Assembly: GCA_951812645.1 (NCBI GenBank)
Contig: CATOSM010000001.1
Span: 599,560-663,559 of the forward strand
DNA from: an uncultured Candidatus Nitrosopumilus sp.
GTDB taxonomy: Archaea; Thermoproteota; Nitrososphaeria; Nitrososphaerales; Nitrosopumilaceae
Length of the DNA stretch: 64,000 nucleotides
Direction: 5' to 3'
This document shows, piece after piece, positions 17,279 to 26,083 of this stretch. A program made the position numbers and the translations under genes. A model generated the notes under the pieces. It searched no databases, was not told the origin of the DNA, and was given only the letters and a program-made list of their open reading frames with translations. Position 1 is the stretch's first letter, and each line of letters begins with the position of its first letter.

Positions 17279-17527
17279 ATGCACCTAGCCGGTAGTGGCA
17301 GGGTAATCATTCAACTGACAACAGAGTTAGCTGAAGGACAAATACTCTGTGACGAAAAAGGTACTAGAGTTGCAAAAGTAAATGAACTGATAGGTCCAGT
17401 AAAAAGACCGTTTGCATCAGCTACGCCATTAACAAACAATATCAAAAAATACATTGGCAAAAATGTTTTCGCATCTCAAGAATCTCCTGCTAACAAACCA
17501 AAAAACAATAGGAGAAGAAAGTATTGA
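17279..17527 (+). CDS. gar1: H/ACA RNP protein Gar1
   Basis: Component of the H/ACA ribonucleoprotein that guides rRNA pseudouridylation; binds Cbf5. It is a small beta barrel: GRVIIQLTTELAEGQILCDE, VAKVNELIGPVKRPFAS with the conserved GPVxxP turn, and a basic tail (NNRRRKY). The frame is open from TTG 17258. A strong Shine-Dalgarno GGAGGT at 17263-17268 sits ten bases before ATG 17279, which therefore is the better start. This is one of few genes here with a clear ribosome-binding site, as expected for an internal operon gene. Confidence 0.88.
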   Translation: MHLAGSGRVIIQLTTELAEGQILCDEKGTRVAKVNELIGPVKRPFASATPLTNNIKKYIGKNVFASQESPANKPKNNRRRKY

Positions 17528-18477
17528 ACGTACTAGAAAAACAAAACTGTCCTGAATGTAAATCTACACTAGTGGATGACATGCAGAATGGTGAAATAAT
17601 CTGTTCTGGTTGCGGCGTTGTCGTCGATGATCAGATTGCAGATTTTGGTCCAGAGACAATAAGCTCAAACTTCGAAGACAAGATGAAGCTTGCAAGAGCA
17701 ACCGGACAAACAACGTATTCTCAACATGATTTGGGAATAACAACTGAGATTTCAATCAGTGCTAAAGACTTTAGCGGAAAAACAATCAACCGTGAAGTTG
17801 CAGGCCAGATGAACAATCTTAGAAAGTGGCAACAAAGAGTAAGAGTTTCCTCACCAAGGGAGAGAAGACTGGCAAGTGTTTTAACAAAAATGGGTGAAAC
17901 ATGCGAGGGTCTAAACCTTTCAAAGAACGTGTTGGAAACCGCATCTATGATTTACAGAAACTTGGATGGACATGTAGAGGTGAAGGGAAAATCAGTAGTC
18001 AGCATTACTGCAGCTACAATCTACATGGCATGCAAACAATGCGACGTAGTAAGATCATTGGAAGAGATTTGCCGAGGAATTTGTCCAGCAAAAGATGTTA
18101 AATCAAAAACAAAACTTGCAGCTAGATACTATAGAACCATGGTAATGGAAATGGGACAACTACATGCCCCAGTTGTAACCATGGACAAATACATCTCAAA
18201 GATAGCAAACATGACACAGACAGAGGTAAGGGTTGAAAGACTAGCCTTAGAAATTGCCGAAAAAACCAAAGACAGCAGCATTGCTGACGGAAAGGCTCCA
18301 AACGGAATTGCCGCAGCATATCTGTATGTGGCATCTGTTCTGCTTGGACAAAACGTCTTACAGAGAGATGTTTCAAGTATTGCAGGAGTCACAGAAGTCA
18401 CTATCAGAAACAGATGCAAGGAAATTCTAACATGCTACAAGCTCAAAATTACTTTGAGACCATCCCTGGCCAACTAA
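17524..18477 (+). CDS. tfb: Transcription initiation factor TFB (TFIIB)
   Basis: General factor that joins TBP-bound promoter DNA to RNA polymerase. The N-terminal zinc ribbon has CPECKST and CSGCGVVVDD (residues 9-35), the B-reader/linker region follows, then two cyclin repeats (about 110-205 and 210-305). Length 317 is standard. The start is TTG at 17524, overlapping the Gar1 stop as TTGA; no ATG could precede the ribbon. Gar1 and TFB are thus translationally coupled. Confidence 0.93.
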   Translation: MNVLEKQNCPECKSTLVDDMQNGEIICSGCGVVVDDQIADFGPETISSNFEDKMKLARATGQTTYSQHDLGITTEISISAKDFSGKTINREVAGQMNNLRKWQQRVRVSSPRERRLASVLTKMGETCEGLNLSKNVLETASMIYRNLDGHVEVKGKSVVSITAATIYMACKQCDVVRSLEEICRGICPAKDVKSKTKLAARYYRTMVMEMGQLHAPVVTMDKYISKIANMTQTEVRVERLALEIAEKTKDSSIADGKAPNGIAAAYLYVASVLLGQNVLQRDVSSIAGVTEVTIRNRCKEILTCYKLKITLRPSLAN

Positions 18478-18541
18478 TTATATCCCCCCTTTTCATTTTA
18501 TTATCCATTCCTACGGTTAGGATTAGCTAAATTTCGTCGGT

Positions 18542-18549
18542 ATTATATA
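18542..18549 (+). promoter_or_regulatory. TATA box of sufC
   Basis: ATTATATA centred 26-27 bases before ATG 18572. It supports that ATG over the upstream in-frame ATG at 18557, which would lie too close to the TATA box. Confidence 0.6.
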
Positions 18550-18571
18550 GAGAATCATGACAAAACGGGAC

Positions 18572-19342
18572 ATGGCAGTTCTAGAAATCAGAGATCTTCA
18601 CGTAACAAGAGAAGGCAAGGAGATTCTCAAGGGCGTAAACTTGAAGACAGGCCCAGGAGAAGTACATGCCATCATGGGACCAAACGGTTCAGGAAAGAGC
18701 ACACTAGCATACACATTACTTGCACACCCAAAATATGAAGTCACCAAAGGAGATATTTTGTTAGATGGCGAAAGCATCTTGGAATTAACAGCAGATGAGA
18801 GAGCAAAGAAAGGGTTATTCTTGGGATTCCAATACCCGACTGAAGTTTCCGGAGTGGGATTTTCTCATTTTCTAAGAACGGCATACAATTCTCTAAGTAA
18901 AGCGCTAGAAGGTGACGACAGAGAAGTTTTCATTACAGTTAGAGAATTCCAAAAATATCTTAAAGAAAATTTAGAAAAAGTTGGATTAAGGGAAGAATTC
19001 CTGTCAAGATATCTTAATGAAGGATTTTCAGGGGGGGAGAAAAAACGTGCAGAAGTTTTACAGATGGCGGTTTTAAAACCAAAGATTTCAATTTTAGATG
19101 AACCAGATTCAGGATTAGACATTGATGCAGTTCAAGCAGTAGCACAAGCGATCAGTAAAGTTTCGGGTAAAGATGCAACAGTAATCATAATCACCCACTA
19201 TGCCAGAATTTTGAAATTCTTGGATAAATTAGACTTTGTACATGTATTTGCAAAAGGTCAGGTATTGAAAACAGGAGATGCAGCACTTGCAGATAAACTC
19301 GAAGCAGAAGGTTATGAATGGGCCTTGGAACAATCAGCCTGA
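18572..19342 (+). CDS. sufC: Fe-S cluster assembly ATPase SufC
   Basis: ABC-type ATPase that drives the SufB-SufD scaffold. Walker A GPNGSGKST, the Q-loop LGFQYPTEVSG, signature EGFSGGEKKRAE and Walker B SILDEPDSGLDID are all complete. The YPTEV and SGGEKKR forms are SufC-specific. The frame allows ATG 18557, but the TATA spacing favours 18572 (MAVLEIRDLHV). Its partners sufB and sufD are about 15 kb away on the other strand, so the system is split into two transcription units. Confidence 0.92.
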   Translation: MAVLEIRDLHVTREGKEILKGVNLKTGPGEVHAIMGPNGSGKSTLAYTLLAHPKYEVTKGDILLDGESILELTADERAKKGLFLGFQYPTEVSGVGFSHFLRTAYNSLSKALEGDDREVFITVREFQKYLKENLEKVGLREEFLSRYLNEGFSGGEKKRAEVLQMAVLKPKISILDEPDSGLDIDAVQAVAQAISKVSGKDATVIIITHYARILKFLDKLDFVHVFAKGQVLKTGDAALADKLEAEGYEWALEQSA

Positions 19343-19447
19343 TCAAATAAAAAACCGTCAATATATTCACAGTACAATTTTACATTAAATCCGGATGTAA
19401 GATATCAGGAAACAATTTAAATTTCACAACAGGGAATCTAGTTTTTG

Positions 19448-19455
19448 TTTAAATA
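19448..19455 (+). promoter_or_regulatory. TATA box of the Cld-like gene
   Basis: TTTAAATA centred 26-27 bases before ATG 19478, again a leaderless arrangement. Confidence 0.6.
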
Positions 19456-19477
19456 GGGTTTTAAAATTCGGGATGAT

Positions 19478-20152
19478 ATGTCAGAAAATAATGAGCGATA
19501 TTACTTTAATTTCGCATTTTTCAAGGTTGACCCAAAATGGAGATGGATGGCAGACTTGGCAAAGGAAGAATCTGCAAAAGAAGTTGAAAATGTAATTAAT
19601 AATTCAGGAATTAAATATAGAACATATTCAAATTTAGGATTACGTGACGACACAGACTTTTTGTTTTGGTTTGCAGCAAAGACAGTTGAGGAAATTCAAA
19701 AAGTGATGGAGAAAATATACAAAACAGTATTTGGCAAATACATTATTCCTTCAATGACATACTTGTCATGCACACGGCCATCATTGTACGTACAAGAACA
19801 AAAAACCTTGGGATTCATGACAGGAAATGATCCAAAAAAACACGTTATAGTATATCCATTTACAAAAACAAGGGAATGGTATCTCTTACCAAAAGAGAAA
19901 CGTCAAGAGATAATGGATGAACATATAGAAGTCAGTAAAAAATACCCACAGATAGTTCTCAATACTACGTACTCTTTTGGAATACATGATGAAGACTTTA
20001 TGCTAGCTTTTGAAGTAGATGACATTAGGGATTTCCAAGACTTGATCATAGATTTAAGAGAAACTCAAGTCTCAACATATGTTAAAAACGACATTCCAAT
20101 GATTGTATGCGTCAAAAAGGATATTGTGCCACTAATATCGAGTTTAGGATAG
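19478..20152 (+). CDS. Chlorite-dismutase/HemQ-like haem protein
   Basis: 224 residues of the Cld superfamily (dimeric ferredoxin-like fold). YPFTKTREWYLLPKEKR, followed by DEHIEVSKKYP and YSFGIHDEDFMLAFEVDD, matches the HemQ branch, whose members decarboxylate coprohaem to haem b. True chlorite dismutation is less likely because the organism lacks that context. It is surrounded at a few kb by tetrapyrrole genes, including the sirohaem decarboxylase. AhbC and AhbD were not seen in the window. Its role as the terminal haem-forming enzyme is an inference. An aldo/keto reductase starts six bases later, probably in one transcript. Confidence 0.8.
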   Translation: MSENNERYYFNFAFFKVDPKWRWMADLAKEESAKEVENVINNSGIKYRTYSNLGLRDDTDFLFWFAAKTVEEIQKVMEKIYKTVFGKYIIPSMTYLSCTRPSLYVQEQKTLGFMTGNDPKKHVIVYPFTKTREWYLLPKEKRQEIMDEHIEVSKKYPQIVLNTTYSFGIHDEDFMLAFEVDDIRDFQDLIIDLRETQVSTYVKNDIPMIVCVKKDIVPLISSLG

Positions 20153-20158
20153 ATAAAG

Positions 20159-21157
20159 ATGAACTACAACAAGATAGGAAAAACAGACATCAAAGTATCA
20201 GAATTAGGATTTGGTGCATGGTCAATCGCACTTGATTGGTGGGGCAAAAAAATTGAAGAGGATGAGGCAAAAATAATGCTCAAAAAAGCATACGATTTGG
20301 GAATCAACTTTTTTGAAACAGGAGACATGTATGGAAAAGGAAAAAGTGAAAGACTCATCGGCGAAGTCTTCAAAGACATGAGAGATGAGGTAGTAATATC
20401 TACAAAATACGGTTATGATTTTTCAGGAGTAGAACAGATCGGACATAGCGAACTGCCTCAAAGATTTGACGAGGGTTTTACACGAAAAGCACTTAGGGCA
20501 AGTTTGGAAAGGTTGCAAACAGATCACTTAGACATGTATGGATTACACAACCCAAAATTAAACCACATAAGAGATGATTCAATCTTTAATGTTTTAGATA
20601 GTTTTGTTGCAGATGAATCAATCAGAACATACCAAGTAGCTTTAGGTCCTGCAATAGGATGGACTCGAGAAGGAATGGAGGCAATGGAAAGACCAAATGT
20701 CAGCGCAGTGCAAACAGTTTACAACATTTTAGAACAAACACCAGGAAATGAACTGATGAGAAAGGCAGAAGAAAAAGACGTAGGCATTCTTGTCAGAGTA
20801 CCAGAAGCGTCAGGAATTTTAACTGGGAAGGTCAACGCTGAAACCAAAATAGATGAAAAAGATCACAGATCAGTAAGGAAGGGAGAATGGATCAAGGCAT
20901 CATTGAAAAAAGTCGAACAGCTAAAATCAATTACAGAAAGAAACGAATTAACAATTACTGAATTATCAATGAAATTTATCATGTCAAAAAAAGGATTCGC
21001 ATCGGTATTTCCTACAGTGGTAAGTGAAGAAGAGATTATCAATTATGCAGAGATGACAAAAGGAGAATACATTCCAGCGTCAGATATGAAAGAAATCGAA
21101 GAATTGTACAACACATGGCCACCTTACGAATTAAAAGCAACTCCACAAGCAAGTTAA
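20159..21157 (+). CDS. Aldo/keto reductase
   Basis: 332 residues, NADPH-dependent TIM-barrel oxidoreductase. GFGAWSIALDWWG and INFFETGDMYGKGKSERLIGE (Asp and Tyr of the catalytic tetrad) lie near 15 and 50. STKYGYDF supplies the catalytic Lys, and DHLDMYGLHNP the His. The C-terminal part (FPTVVSEEEI) binds the nucleotide phosphate less canonically than typical AKRs. The substrate is unknown. It begins six bases after the Cld-like gene. Confidence 0.85.
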   Translation: MNYNKIGKTDIKVSELGFGAWSIALDWWGKKIEEDEAKIMLKKAYDLGINFFETGDMYGKGKSERLIGEVFKDMRDEVVISTKYGYDFSGVEQIGHSELPQRFDEGFTRKALRASLERLQTDHLDMYGLHNPKLNHIRDDSIFNVLDSFVADESIRTYQVALGPAIGWTREGMEAMERPNVSAVQTVYNILEQTPGNELMRKAEEKDVGILVRVPEASGILTGKVNAETKIDEKDHRSVRKGEWIKASLKKVEQLKSITERNELTITELSMKFIMSKKGFASVFPTVVSEEEIINYAEMTKGEYIPASDMKEIEELYNTWPPYELKATPQAS

Positions 21158-21164
21158 TTTGTAG

Positions 21165-21503
21165 ATGAATACCCCAATTGATTCAGAGAAAACTATCGAA
21201 ATTATTGAAAAAATGAAACTTGCCAACATTGGCAAATACAGAAAATGGGAATCTATGATAAAAAAAATCAAAAATAACCAAACATTAAACCCAGAAGAAT
21301 TAGAATATTATTCCAACATTACAAGAATTTACAAAAATTCAAGCATTACGTCTAGAAGCAAGATATTTCATACAAAATTATCAGAACTTGATGAAAAACC
21401 ACCATGCAAGGAATGTGGAAAAGATTCCCTGTTCTATTGCAACATGAATGACGAGTATTTTTGTACAATTCATGTCGTAGGACACGACGAAAATGAAATT
21501 TAA
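21165..21503 (+). CDS. Small hypothetical protein with C-terminal zinc-binding motif
   Basis: 112 residues. The first 80 are helical and charged; the last 35 contain CKECGKDSLFYCNMNDEYFC followed by IHVVGHDE, a CxxC-x8-C-x7-C/H arrangement resembling a B-box or small zinc ribbon. It probably binds zinc and nucleic acid or protein. It starts seven bases after the aldo/keto reductase and ends overlapping by four bases the convergent AhbAB gene. Confidence 0.65.
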   Translation: MNTPIDSEKTIEIIEKMKLANIGKYRKWESMIKKIKNNQTLNPEELEYYSNITRIYKNSSITSRSKIFHTKLSELDEKPPCKECGKDSLFYCNMNDEYFCTIHVVGHDENEI

Positions 21504-22549
21504 GACACAGGAATTGTTTCTTCCAAACTAAAAGAACTCTCTACAAAATATTCTACGCGGGTTTTCTTAAATTCTCTAGAACTAAAGAGAATTTTGAATT
21601 CGTCTACATTGATTTGATCTTGTATGGTTTTTGCCATTTCATTTGCTTCCTCATGGGTTTTACAATGAATCATTGAAAATACATTGTAAGGCCAATCGGC
21701 GTAAGTCGGCCTTTCATAGCAATGACTAACTTGTGGGAAAGAACCCAAGGTTTCACCAACTTTAGCAACCCTGTCTTCAGGTACCTTCCACACAATCATT
21801 CCATTTGCAGTAAATCCTACCTGTCTATGTCTTAAGATTGCGGCAAATCTTCGCATTACACCAATGCTCTCATAATGTCTCATTTTTGCAAACAATTCAT
21901 CTTCAGTGATTCCAAGATTCTTTGCGGCAAGAACAAAAGGCTCATCAATAATATCCATATCTTTTTGTAATTCTCGGACAAAGTCCTTGTCTTCTTCAGT
22001 AGGAACAAATTTCACATTTTTAATTTCTTTTTTCTCTTCAGTAGGGGCTACATCGTGTTTCTTACCATCAACCATGTCAAGTTTTACACCGATTTTGAAC
22101 AATTGCAAAGTAGGAAGCATTCTGACCTTTTTAATTCCCTTTAGAACATTGAATTTTTCCAATTCTTCCTTTAAATCAGAGCCAGGCGGTACTGCTAAAG
22201 TAAACCAAAGATTGAATTGGTGTTCTCGCTCATAATTATGACTGACACCGGGATGACGGTTGATTTGACTTGCAACATATTCCAGTTTATCATCTTCAAT
22301 TTCCATTGCTACAAGAGAGCTAGTGTATCCAAGTTGTCTGGTATCAAAAATAGCACCAAGTTGTCGTAAAACACCAATTTCTTTTAATTCACTTAACCTT
22401 GATTTGACCTCTTCAGGAGTAGTATCGAATTTTTTTGCAATAGCATCAAAAGGTCTAGTTACGAGCGGAAAAGTCCATTGAATTTCATTTAGAAGTTCTT
22501 TGTCAGATTCGTCCATTGAGGTCAATAAGTCAATAACTTGGCCATTCAA
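21500..22549 (-). CDS. ahbAB: Sirohaem decarboxylase, AhbA-AhbB fusion
   Basis: Converts sirohaem to didecarboxysirohaem in the alternative haem pathway. Two Lrp-like modules lie in tandem: residues 12-165 (winged helix DAIAKKFDTTPEEVKSRL, then GVSHNYEREHQFNLWFTL) and 185-340 (VLAAKNLGITEDELFAKM, then VSHCYERPTYADWPYNVF). In other organisms these are the separate subunits AhbA and AhbB, or NirDL/GH. Both halves keep the HNYER/HCYER motif. The open frame starts at a TTG (22549); ATG at 22516 (MDESDKELLNE) is an alternative. The regulator-like fold should not be mistaken for a transcription factor. Confidence 0.85.
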   Translation of the reverse strand: MNGQVIDLLTSMDESDKELLNEIQWTFPLVTRPFDAIAKKFDTTPEEVKSRLSELKEIGVLRQLGAIFDTRQLGYTSSLVAMEIEDDKLEYVASQINRHPGVSHNYEREHQFNLWFTLAVPPGSDLKEELEKFNVLKGIKKVRMLPTLQLFKIGVKLDMVDGKKHDVAPTEEKKEIKNVKFVPTEEDKDFVRELQKDMDIIDEPFVLAAKNLGITEDELFAKMRHYESIGVMRRFAAILRHRQVGFTANGMIVWKVPEDRVAKVGETLGSFPQVSHCYERPTYADWPYNVFSMIHCKTHEEANEMAKTIQDQINVDEFKILFSSREFKKTRVEYFVESSFSLEETIPVS

Positions 22550-22619
22550 TTAAAAATGTAGCTGGAATTTTGGGCTTTGATTTTTAATACATAAATAGAA
22601 ACCGAAGTCCCTTTGATCG

Positions 22620-23273
22620 ATGATAGTTGATTTTAACCTTCAAGGGAAAAAAATAATCATCATAGGAGGAGGAAATGAAGCACAGAAAAGAATCAATTCG
22701 ATAATCAAACAAGAATGCGACATTACAGTTCTTAGCGATAAGATTAATGCTCAAATCAACAAGCTTGTAAAAACAAAGAAGATAGAATTTGTAAAACAAA
22801 AAACCACAGATACGAAATTTATTTCAAAATTCAACCCAGACATGATAATAACGACCACCGATGACAAAAAAATAAATCAAAAAATCATTGCAGATGCAAA
22901 GAAAAAGAAAATTCTTGCTTATAGTTCGGATAATCCAGATGAAAGTGATTTTTCAAATCCGGCAATTATAGACTTTGAAAATATGATACAAATAGCAATT
23001 TTTACCGGTGGAAGAAGTCCTGCAATGTCTAAGAGAATTAAAAACAAATCAGAAAAAATTTTCAAAAAAATCATTTCAAAGGAAGATATTTCTCAAATCA
23101 AAATTCAGAAAATTTCAAGAAAAATAGCAAAAGAAGCCATAGATACACAAGCAGAACGAAAGAAATGTCTACGTGCTATCATGAGCGATAATGAGATTGA
23201 TCAGTTAATAAAAGACGGACAGGTGAAAAAAGCTGAAAGGCGAGCAATTACAATATTGAGCAATTGGAAATGA
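22620..23273 (+). CDS. Precorrin-2 dehydrogenase / sirohydrochlorin ferrochelatase-like
   Basis: 217 residues like the N-terminal half of CysG or Met8p. GKKIIIIGGGNEAQKRINSI is the NAD-binding Rossmann motif, and IITTTDDKKINQKI the second conserved segment; FTGGRSPAMSKRIK matches the family's catalytic/dimerisation region. It oxidises precorrin-2 to sirohydrochlorin and may insert iron. The methylase half is separate (cobA at 38.1 kb). A TATA-like CATAAATA lies 26 bases upstream. It overlaps hemA as ATGA. Confidence 0.85.
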   Translation: MIVDFNLQGKKIIIIGGGNEAQKRINSIIKQECDITVLSDKINAQINKLVKTKKIEFVKQKTTDTKFISKFNPDMIITTTDDKKINQKIIADAKKKKILAYSSDNPDESDFSNPAIIDFENMIQIAIFTGGRSPAMSKRIKNKSEKIFKKIISKEDISQIKIQKISRKIAKEAIDTQAERKKCLRAIMSDNEIDQLIKDGQVKKAERRAITILSNWK

Positions 23274-24535
23274 ATCAAAACATAATCAACGCACGTGTCA
23301 CTTTTCGTAACTCTCCAATACACATTCTAGAACAATTTACGATCAAAGACATGAAAAATGCATATGAACGATTCAAAAAAGATTCAGAGTTAGAAGAATG
23401 CGTAATTATTCAAACGTGTAACAGAATAGAGCTGTTTGGAAGGTCTAAAACACAGAGTTCAGAGAAAATCAAAAAAACATGGGCCACGATTACAGGATTG
23501 AAAGAAGAAACATTTGATGAAAATATAGAGTTTGTAGAGAATCATGATGCGTTACACCATTTGTTGAAATTAACATCGGGGCTGGATTCCATGGTACTGG
23601 GAGAAGAACAGATTCTCGGTCAGATAAAAGATTCAATTACATCTGCCAGAAAAGTCAAGGCATCAGGACGGCACCTCAATACATTATTTGACAAAGCAAT
23701 CAGAATTGGAACCAGGATTAGAAATTCAAGCGGAATTGGTGCAGGTGGAATTTCTATAGGATCCATGGCAGTCAAATTAGCAGAAGAAAATATCGATGAA
23801 CTAAAAACAAAAAAAGTTTTACTTATCGGAACAGGTGAAGTGTCAACGCTAGTTGCAAAGTCACTAGAGAGGCGGGGATATGCATTTGATGTCACAAGCA
23901 GAACAATGGGAAGATCAGAGACATTTTGTGAAACGATGGGAGGTAGTCCAATTAAATTTGAATCAGTACTCTCAGGCTTTGATAATTATGACGTAATCTT
24001 TGTTGCAACGACTGCACCGTATTTTCTAGTGACGGATGAGAGAATCACAGAAGCTATGAAAAATAAAGACAAGGGAATGATGATTTTAGACTTATCAAAC
24101 CCCAGAACGGTCGATGAAAAAGTAGCAACCATTGGAGGGGTCAAACTCATGAATTTGGATCAAATTGCAGAAATGGTAGAGAAGAACATGCATGCACGAT
24201 TAAACAAGGTGAAAACAGTTGAAAACATAATTAATGAGGAGGTCTCCGTATTAGAAGCCTCAATGAAAAGATTGGATGCGGAACCGCTTGTAAAAGACGT
24301 GTTCAAGAATATAGAAAACTTGAGAGAAAAGGAGTTACAAAAAGCACTTCAAATGCTAGATGAAAAAGATGAAAAGAAAATCAAGATTATTGATGAACTA
24401 ACCAAGGCAGTAGTAGAGAGTATTGTTGCAACCCCAATGAACAACATAAGAAAGGCTTCAGAGCAGGGCAAGCCAGATGTTGTAGAGCTTGCCAGTAAAT
24501 TATTTGACTATAAAAAACAGAACCAGGCCGACTAG
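23270..24535 (+). CDS. hemA: Glutamyl-tRNA reductase
   Basis: First enzyme of the C5 route to 5-aminolevulinate. IIQTCNRIELFGR holds the catalytic Cys near residue 47. LTSGLDSMVLGEEQILGQIK is a family signature, and VLLIGTGEVSTLVAKSL the NADPH-binding motif. The C-terminal helical dimerisation domain spans 300-420. Length 421 is normal. Although TTG 23264 is in frame, ATG 23270 overlaps the previous stop as ATGA and is the natural coupled start. The next enzyme, HemL, is encoded at 39.7-41.0 kb. Confidence 0.93.
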   Translation: MNQNIINARVTFRNSPIHILEQFTIKDMKNAYERFKKDSELEECVIIQTCNRIELFGRSKTQSSEKIKKTWATITGLKEETFDENIEFVENHDALHHLLKLTSGLDSMVLGEEQILGQIKDSITSARKVKASGRHLNTLFDKAIRIGTRIRNSSGIGAGGISIGSMAVKLAEENIDELKTKKVLLIGTGEVSTLVAKSLERRGYAFDVTSRTMGRSETFCETMGGSPIKFESVLSGFDNYDVIFVATTAPYFLVTDERITEAMKNKDKGMMILDLSNPRTVDEKVATIGGVKLMNLDQIAEMVEKNMHARLNKVKTVENIINEEVSVLEASMKRLDAEPLVKDVFKNIENLREKELQKALQMLDEKDEKKIKIIDELTKAVVESIVATPMNNIRKASEQGKPDVVELASKLFDYKKQNQAD

Positions 24536-24537
24536 GA

Positions 24538-24545
24538 TTATATTT
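24538..24545 (+). promoter_or_regulatory. TATA-like box upstream of hemB
   Basis: TTATATTT centred about 25 bases before ATG 24566 suggests that hemB has its own leaderless promoter besides read-through from hemA. Confidence 0.5.
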
Positions 24546-24565
24546 TAGATGGAGAGATTTGTAGC

Positions 24566-25546
24566 ATGTCATTTCCAACTAGACGGCTTCGTAGACTGAG
24601 AACGACAGACAAAATGAGAGAACTGGTACAGGAAACTACCCTTTCACCAAAAGATTTCATTTGTCCGGTATTTGTTCAGGAGGACTTGAAGGAAAAAGTC
24701 AAAGTGGAATCAATGGCCGAAATTGAAAGATTGCCGTTAAATGATGTGAATGTGGAAGTTCAAAAAATTATAGATTTAGGAATTCCAGCAATCATGGTGT
24801 TTGGAATTCCATCAAAAAAAGATGAGGCCGGAAGTTCGGCATTTGATGATAACGGAATAGTTCAAAAAGCCATCAGACAGATCAGGGAGAAGTTTGGAGA
24901 GAAGATAGCAATCATGGCAGACGTATGCCTATGTCAATTCACATCTACAGGGCATTGCGGAATTGTTCAAGGGGATAAGATCGATAATGATACAAGCCTA
25001 GACACGTTATCAAAAATTGCAACTAGTCTGGCAAAAGCTGGAGTAGATACGGTCTCACCTTCAGCAATGATGGATGGCCAAGTATCCGCAATTAGAAAAG
25101 CGCTCGATACAGAGGGATTCACAGATGTTTCAATCATGTCACACTCTGCAAAGCATCGCTCAAACTTTTATTCTCCATTTAGAGATGCAGCAGGATGTGC
25201 TCCAAAATTTGGAGATAGGAAAACATACCAAGTTCCATTTACAAACGCAAGAGAAGCAATGATGGAAGTTCAGACAGACATTGAAGAAGGGGTAGACATT
25301 GTGATGATAAAACCGGCCTTGTCATATTTGGATTTGATTGCAGAAACCAGAAGAAAGTACAATGTTCCAGTATCAGCATATAGTGTTTCAGGCGAATATG
25401 CTTTGGTTAAAGCAGCATCACAGCTAGGATATGTTAATGAAAAAGACATCACACTGGAAATCTTACATTCAATTAAAAGAGCAGGGGCAGATATGATAGT
25501 CACATACTTTGCAAAATCAGCTTCAAGATTTCTTCAAGAATCATGA
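24566..25546 (+). CDS. hemB: Porphobilinogen synthase (5-aminolevulinate dehydratase)
   Basis: Condenses two aminolevulinates. RRLRRLRTTDKMRELVQET is the usual N-terminus. The metal loop DVCLCQFTSTGHCG keeps three cysteines (121, 123, 131), so this is the zinc-dependent class. Schiff-base lysines appear in HSAKHRSNFYSPFRDAAG (Lys 196) and MIKPALSYLDLI (Lys 249). Length 326 is normal. Its stop overlaps the start of the next small gene by four bases. Confidence 0.93.
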   Translation: MSFPTRRLRRLRTTDKMRELVQETTLSPKDFICPVFVQEDLKEKVKVESMAEIERLPLNDVNVEVQKIIDLGIPAIMVFGIPSKKDEAGSSAFDDNGIVQKAIRQIREKFGEKIAIMADVCLCQFTSTGHCGIVQGDKIDNDTSLDTLSKIATSLAKAGVDTVSPSAMMDGQVSAIRKALDTEGFTDVSIMSHSAKHRSNFYSPFRDAAGCAPKFGDRKTYQVPFTNAREAMMEVQTDIEEGVDIVMIKPALSYLDLIAETRRKYNVPVSAYSVSGEYALVKAASQLGYVNEKDITLEILHSIKRAGADMIVTYFAKSASRFLQES

Positions 25547-25854
25547 GAAACGACGAGCGTTTTGAGATTCAAAGAGCATTTGATTTACTTCCACATGTAG
25601 TTGGTGCAAGCTGGACTGCAGTATGGTTCAGAATGAAAGGAATCAGAAAACCAACCAGAGAAGAATTTAGAGAAAAAACACTAGAGTATTTACAACTAGT
25701 TGAGCCTGTCTTCCAATCCTATCCAGAAGAGGAGGAATTTGCGGAAATTATGAAGTACGTTAGATTTAGAAAAAATGAAGAATATGAGAAAATCAGGGCA
25801 GGGGAAAATAAAGAAGTTGAGACCAGATATGACAGATATGTCGATTATGGTTAA
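25543..25854 (+). CDS. Conserved hypothetical protein after hemB
   Basis: 103 residues, charged, helical: RAFDLLPHVVGASWTAVWFRM, then EEFREKTLEYLQLVEPVFQS. Ends with a tyrosine-rich acidic/basic tail. No family recognised. The ATGA overlap with hemB implies coupled translation, so a role linked to tetrapyrrole synthesis is conceivable but unproven. Confidence 0.6.
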   Translation: MRNDERFEIQRAFDLLPHVVGASWTAVWFRMKGIRKPTREEFREKTLEYLQLVEPVFQSYPEEEEFAEIMKYVRFRKNEEYEKIRAGENKEVETRYDRYVDYG

Positions 25855-25877
25855 AGAGTTAGACCGCAGTCAATCGA

Positions 25878-26036
25878 TTATGGAAATCTTCCTTCATCGA
25901 GTAATTCTTTGTACATGGTAGATTCAATACGACTTTGTGACGCACCACATTTACCACACATTCCGGTTTCATTAGGATCTTCTTTCATTTTTTTCTCACA
26001 TTCCACACATCTGCTAATGCCTTTTTTGAATCCCAT
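25878..26036 (-). CDS. Small zinc-ribbon protein (52 residues)
   Basis: An ATG-started minus-strand frame. It encodes MGFKKGISRCVECEKKMKE, then CGKCGASQSRIES and a helical end (YKELLDEGRF). Two CxxC pairs about 14 residues apart form a plausible zinc ribbon. It lies between the hypothetical gene after hemB and the HD-domain gene, with its own short intergenic spaces. The paired CxxC motifs argue that the frame is real despite its size. Confidence 0.65.
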   Translation of the reverse strand: MGFKKGISRCVECEKKMKEDPNETGMCGKCGASQSRIESTMYKELLDEGRFP

Positions 26037-26083
26037 GTCGAAATTTTCTCCAATCCAGATAATAACTTTTAGTCATAGACAGA

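Noticed and set aside
18122-18419. Two minus-strand ORFs of 84 and 96 residues
   Set aside because: Antisense shadows of the TFB cyclin repeats.
21500-22549. Annotation as an Lrp/AsnC transcription regulator
   Set aside because: The HNYER/HCYER motifs and tandem modules fit sirohaem decarboxylase AhbA/AhbB better than a regulator.
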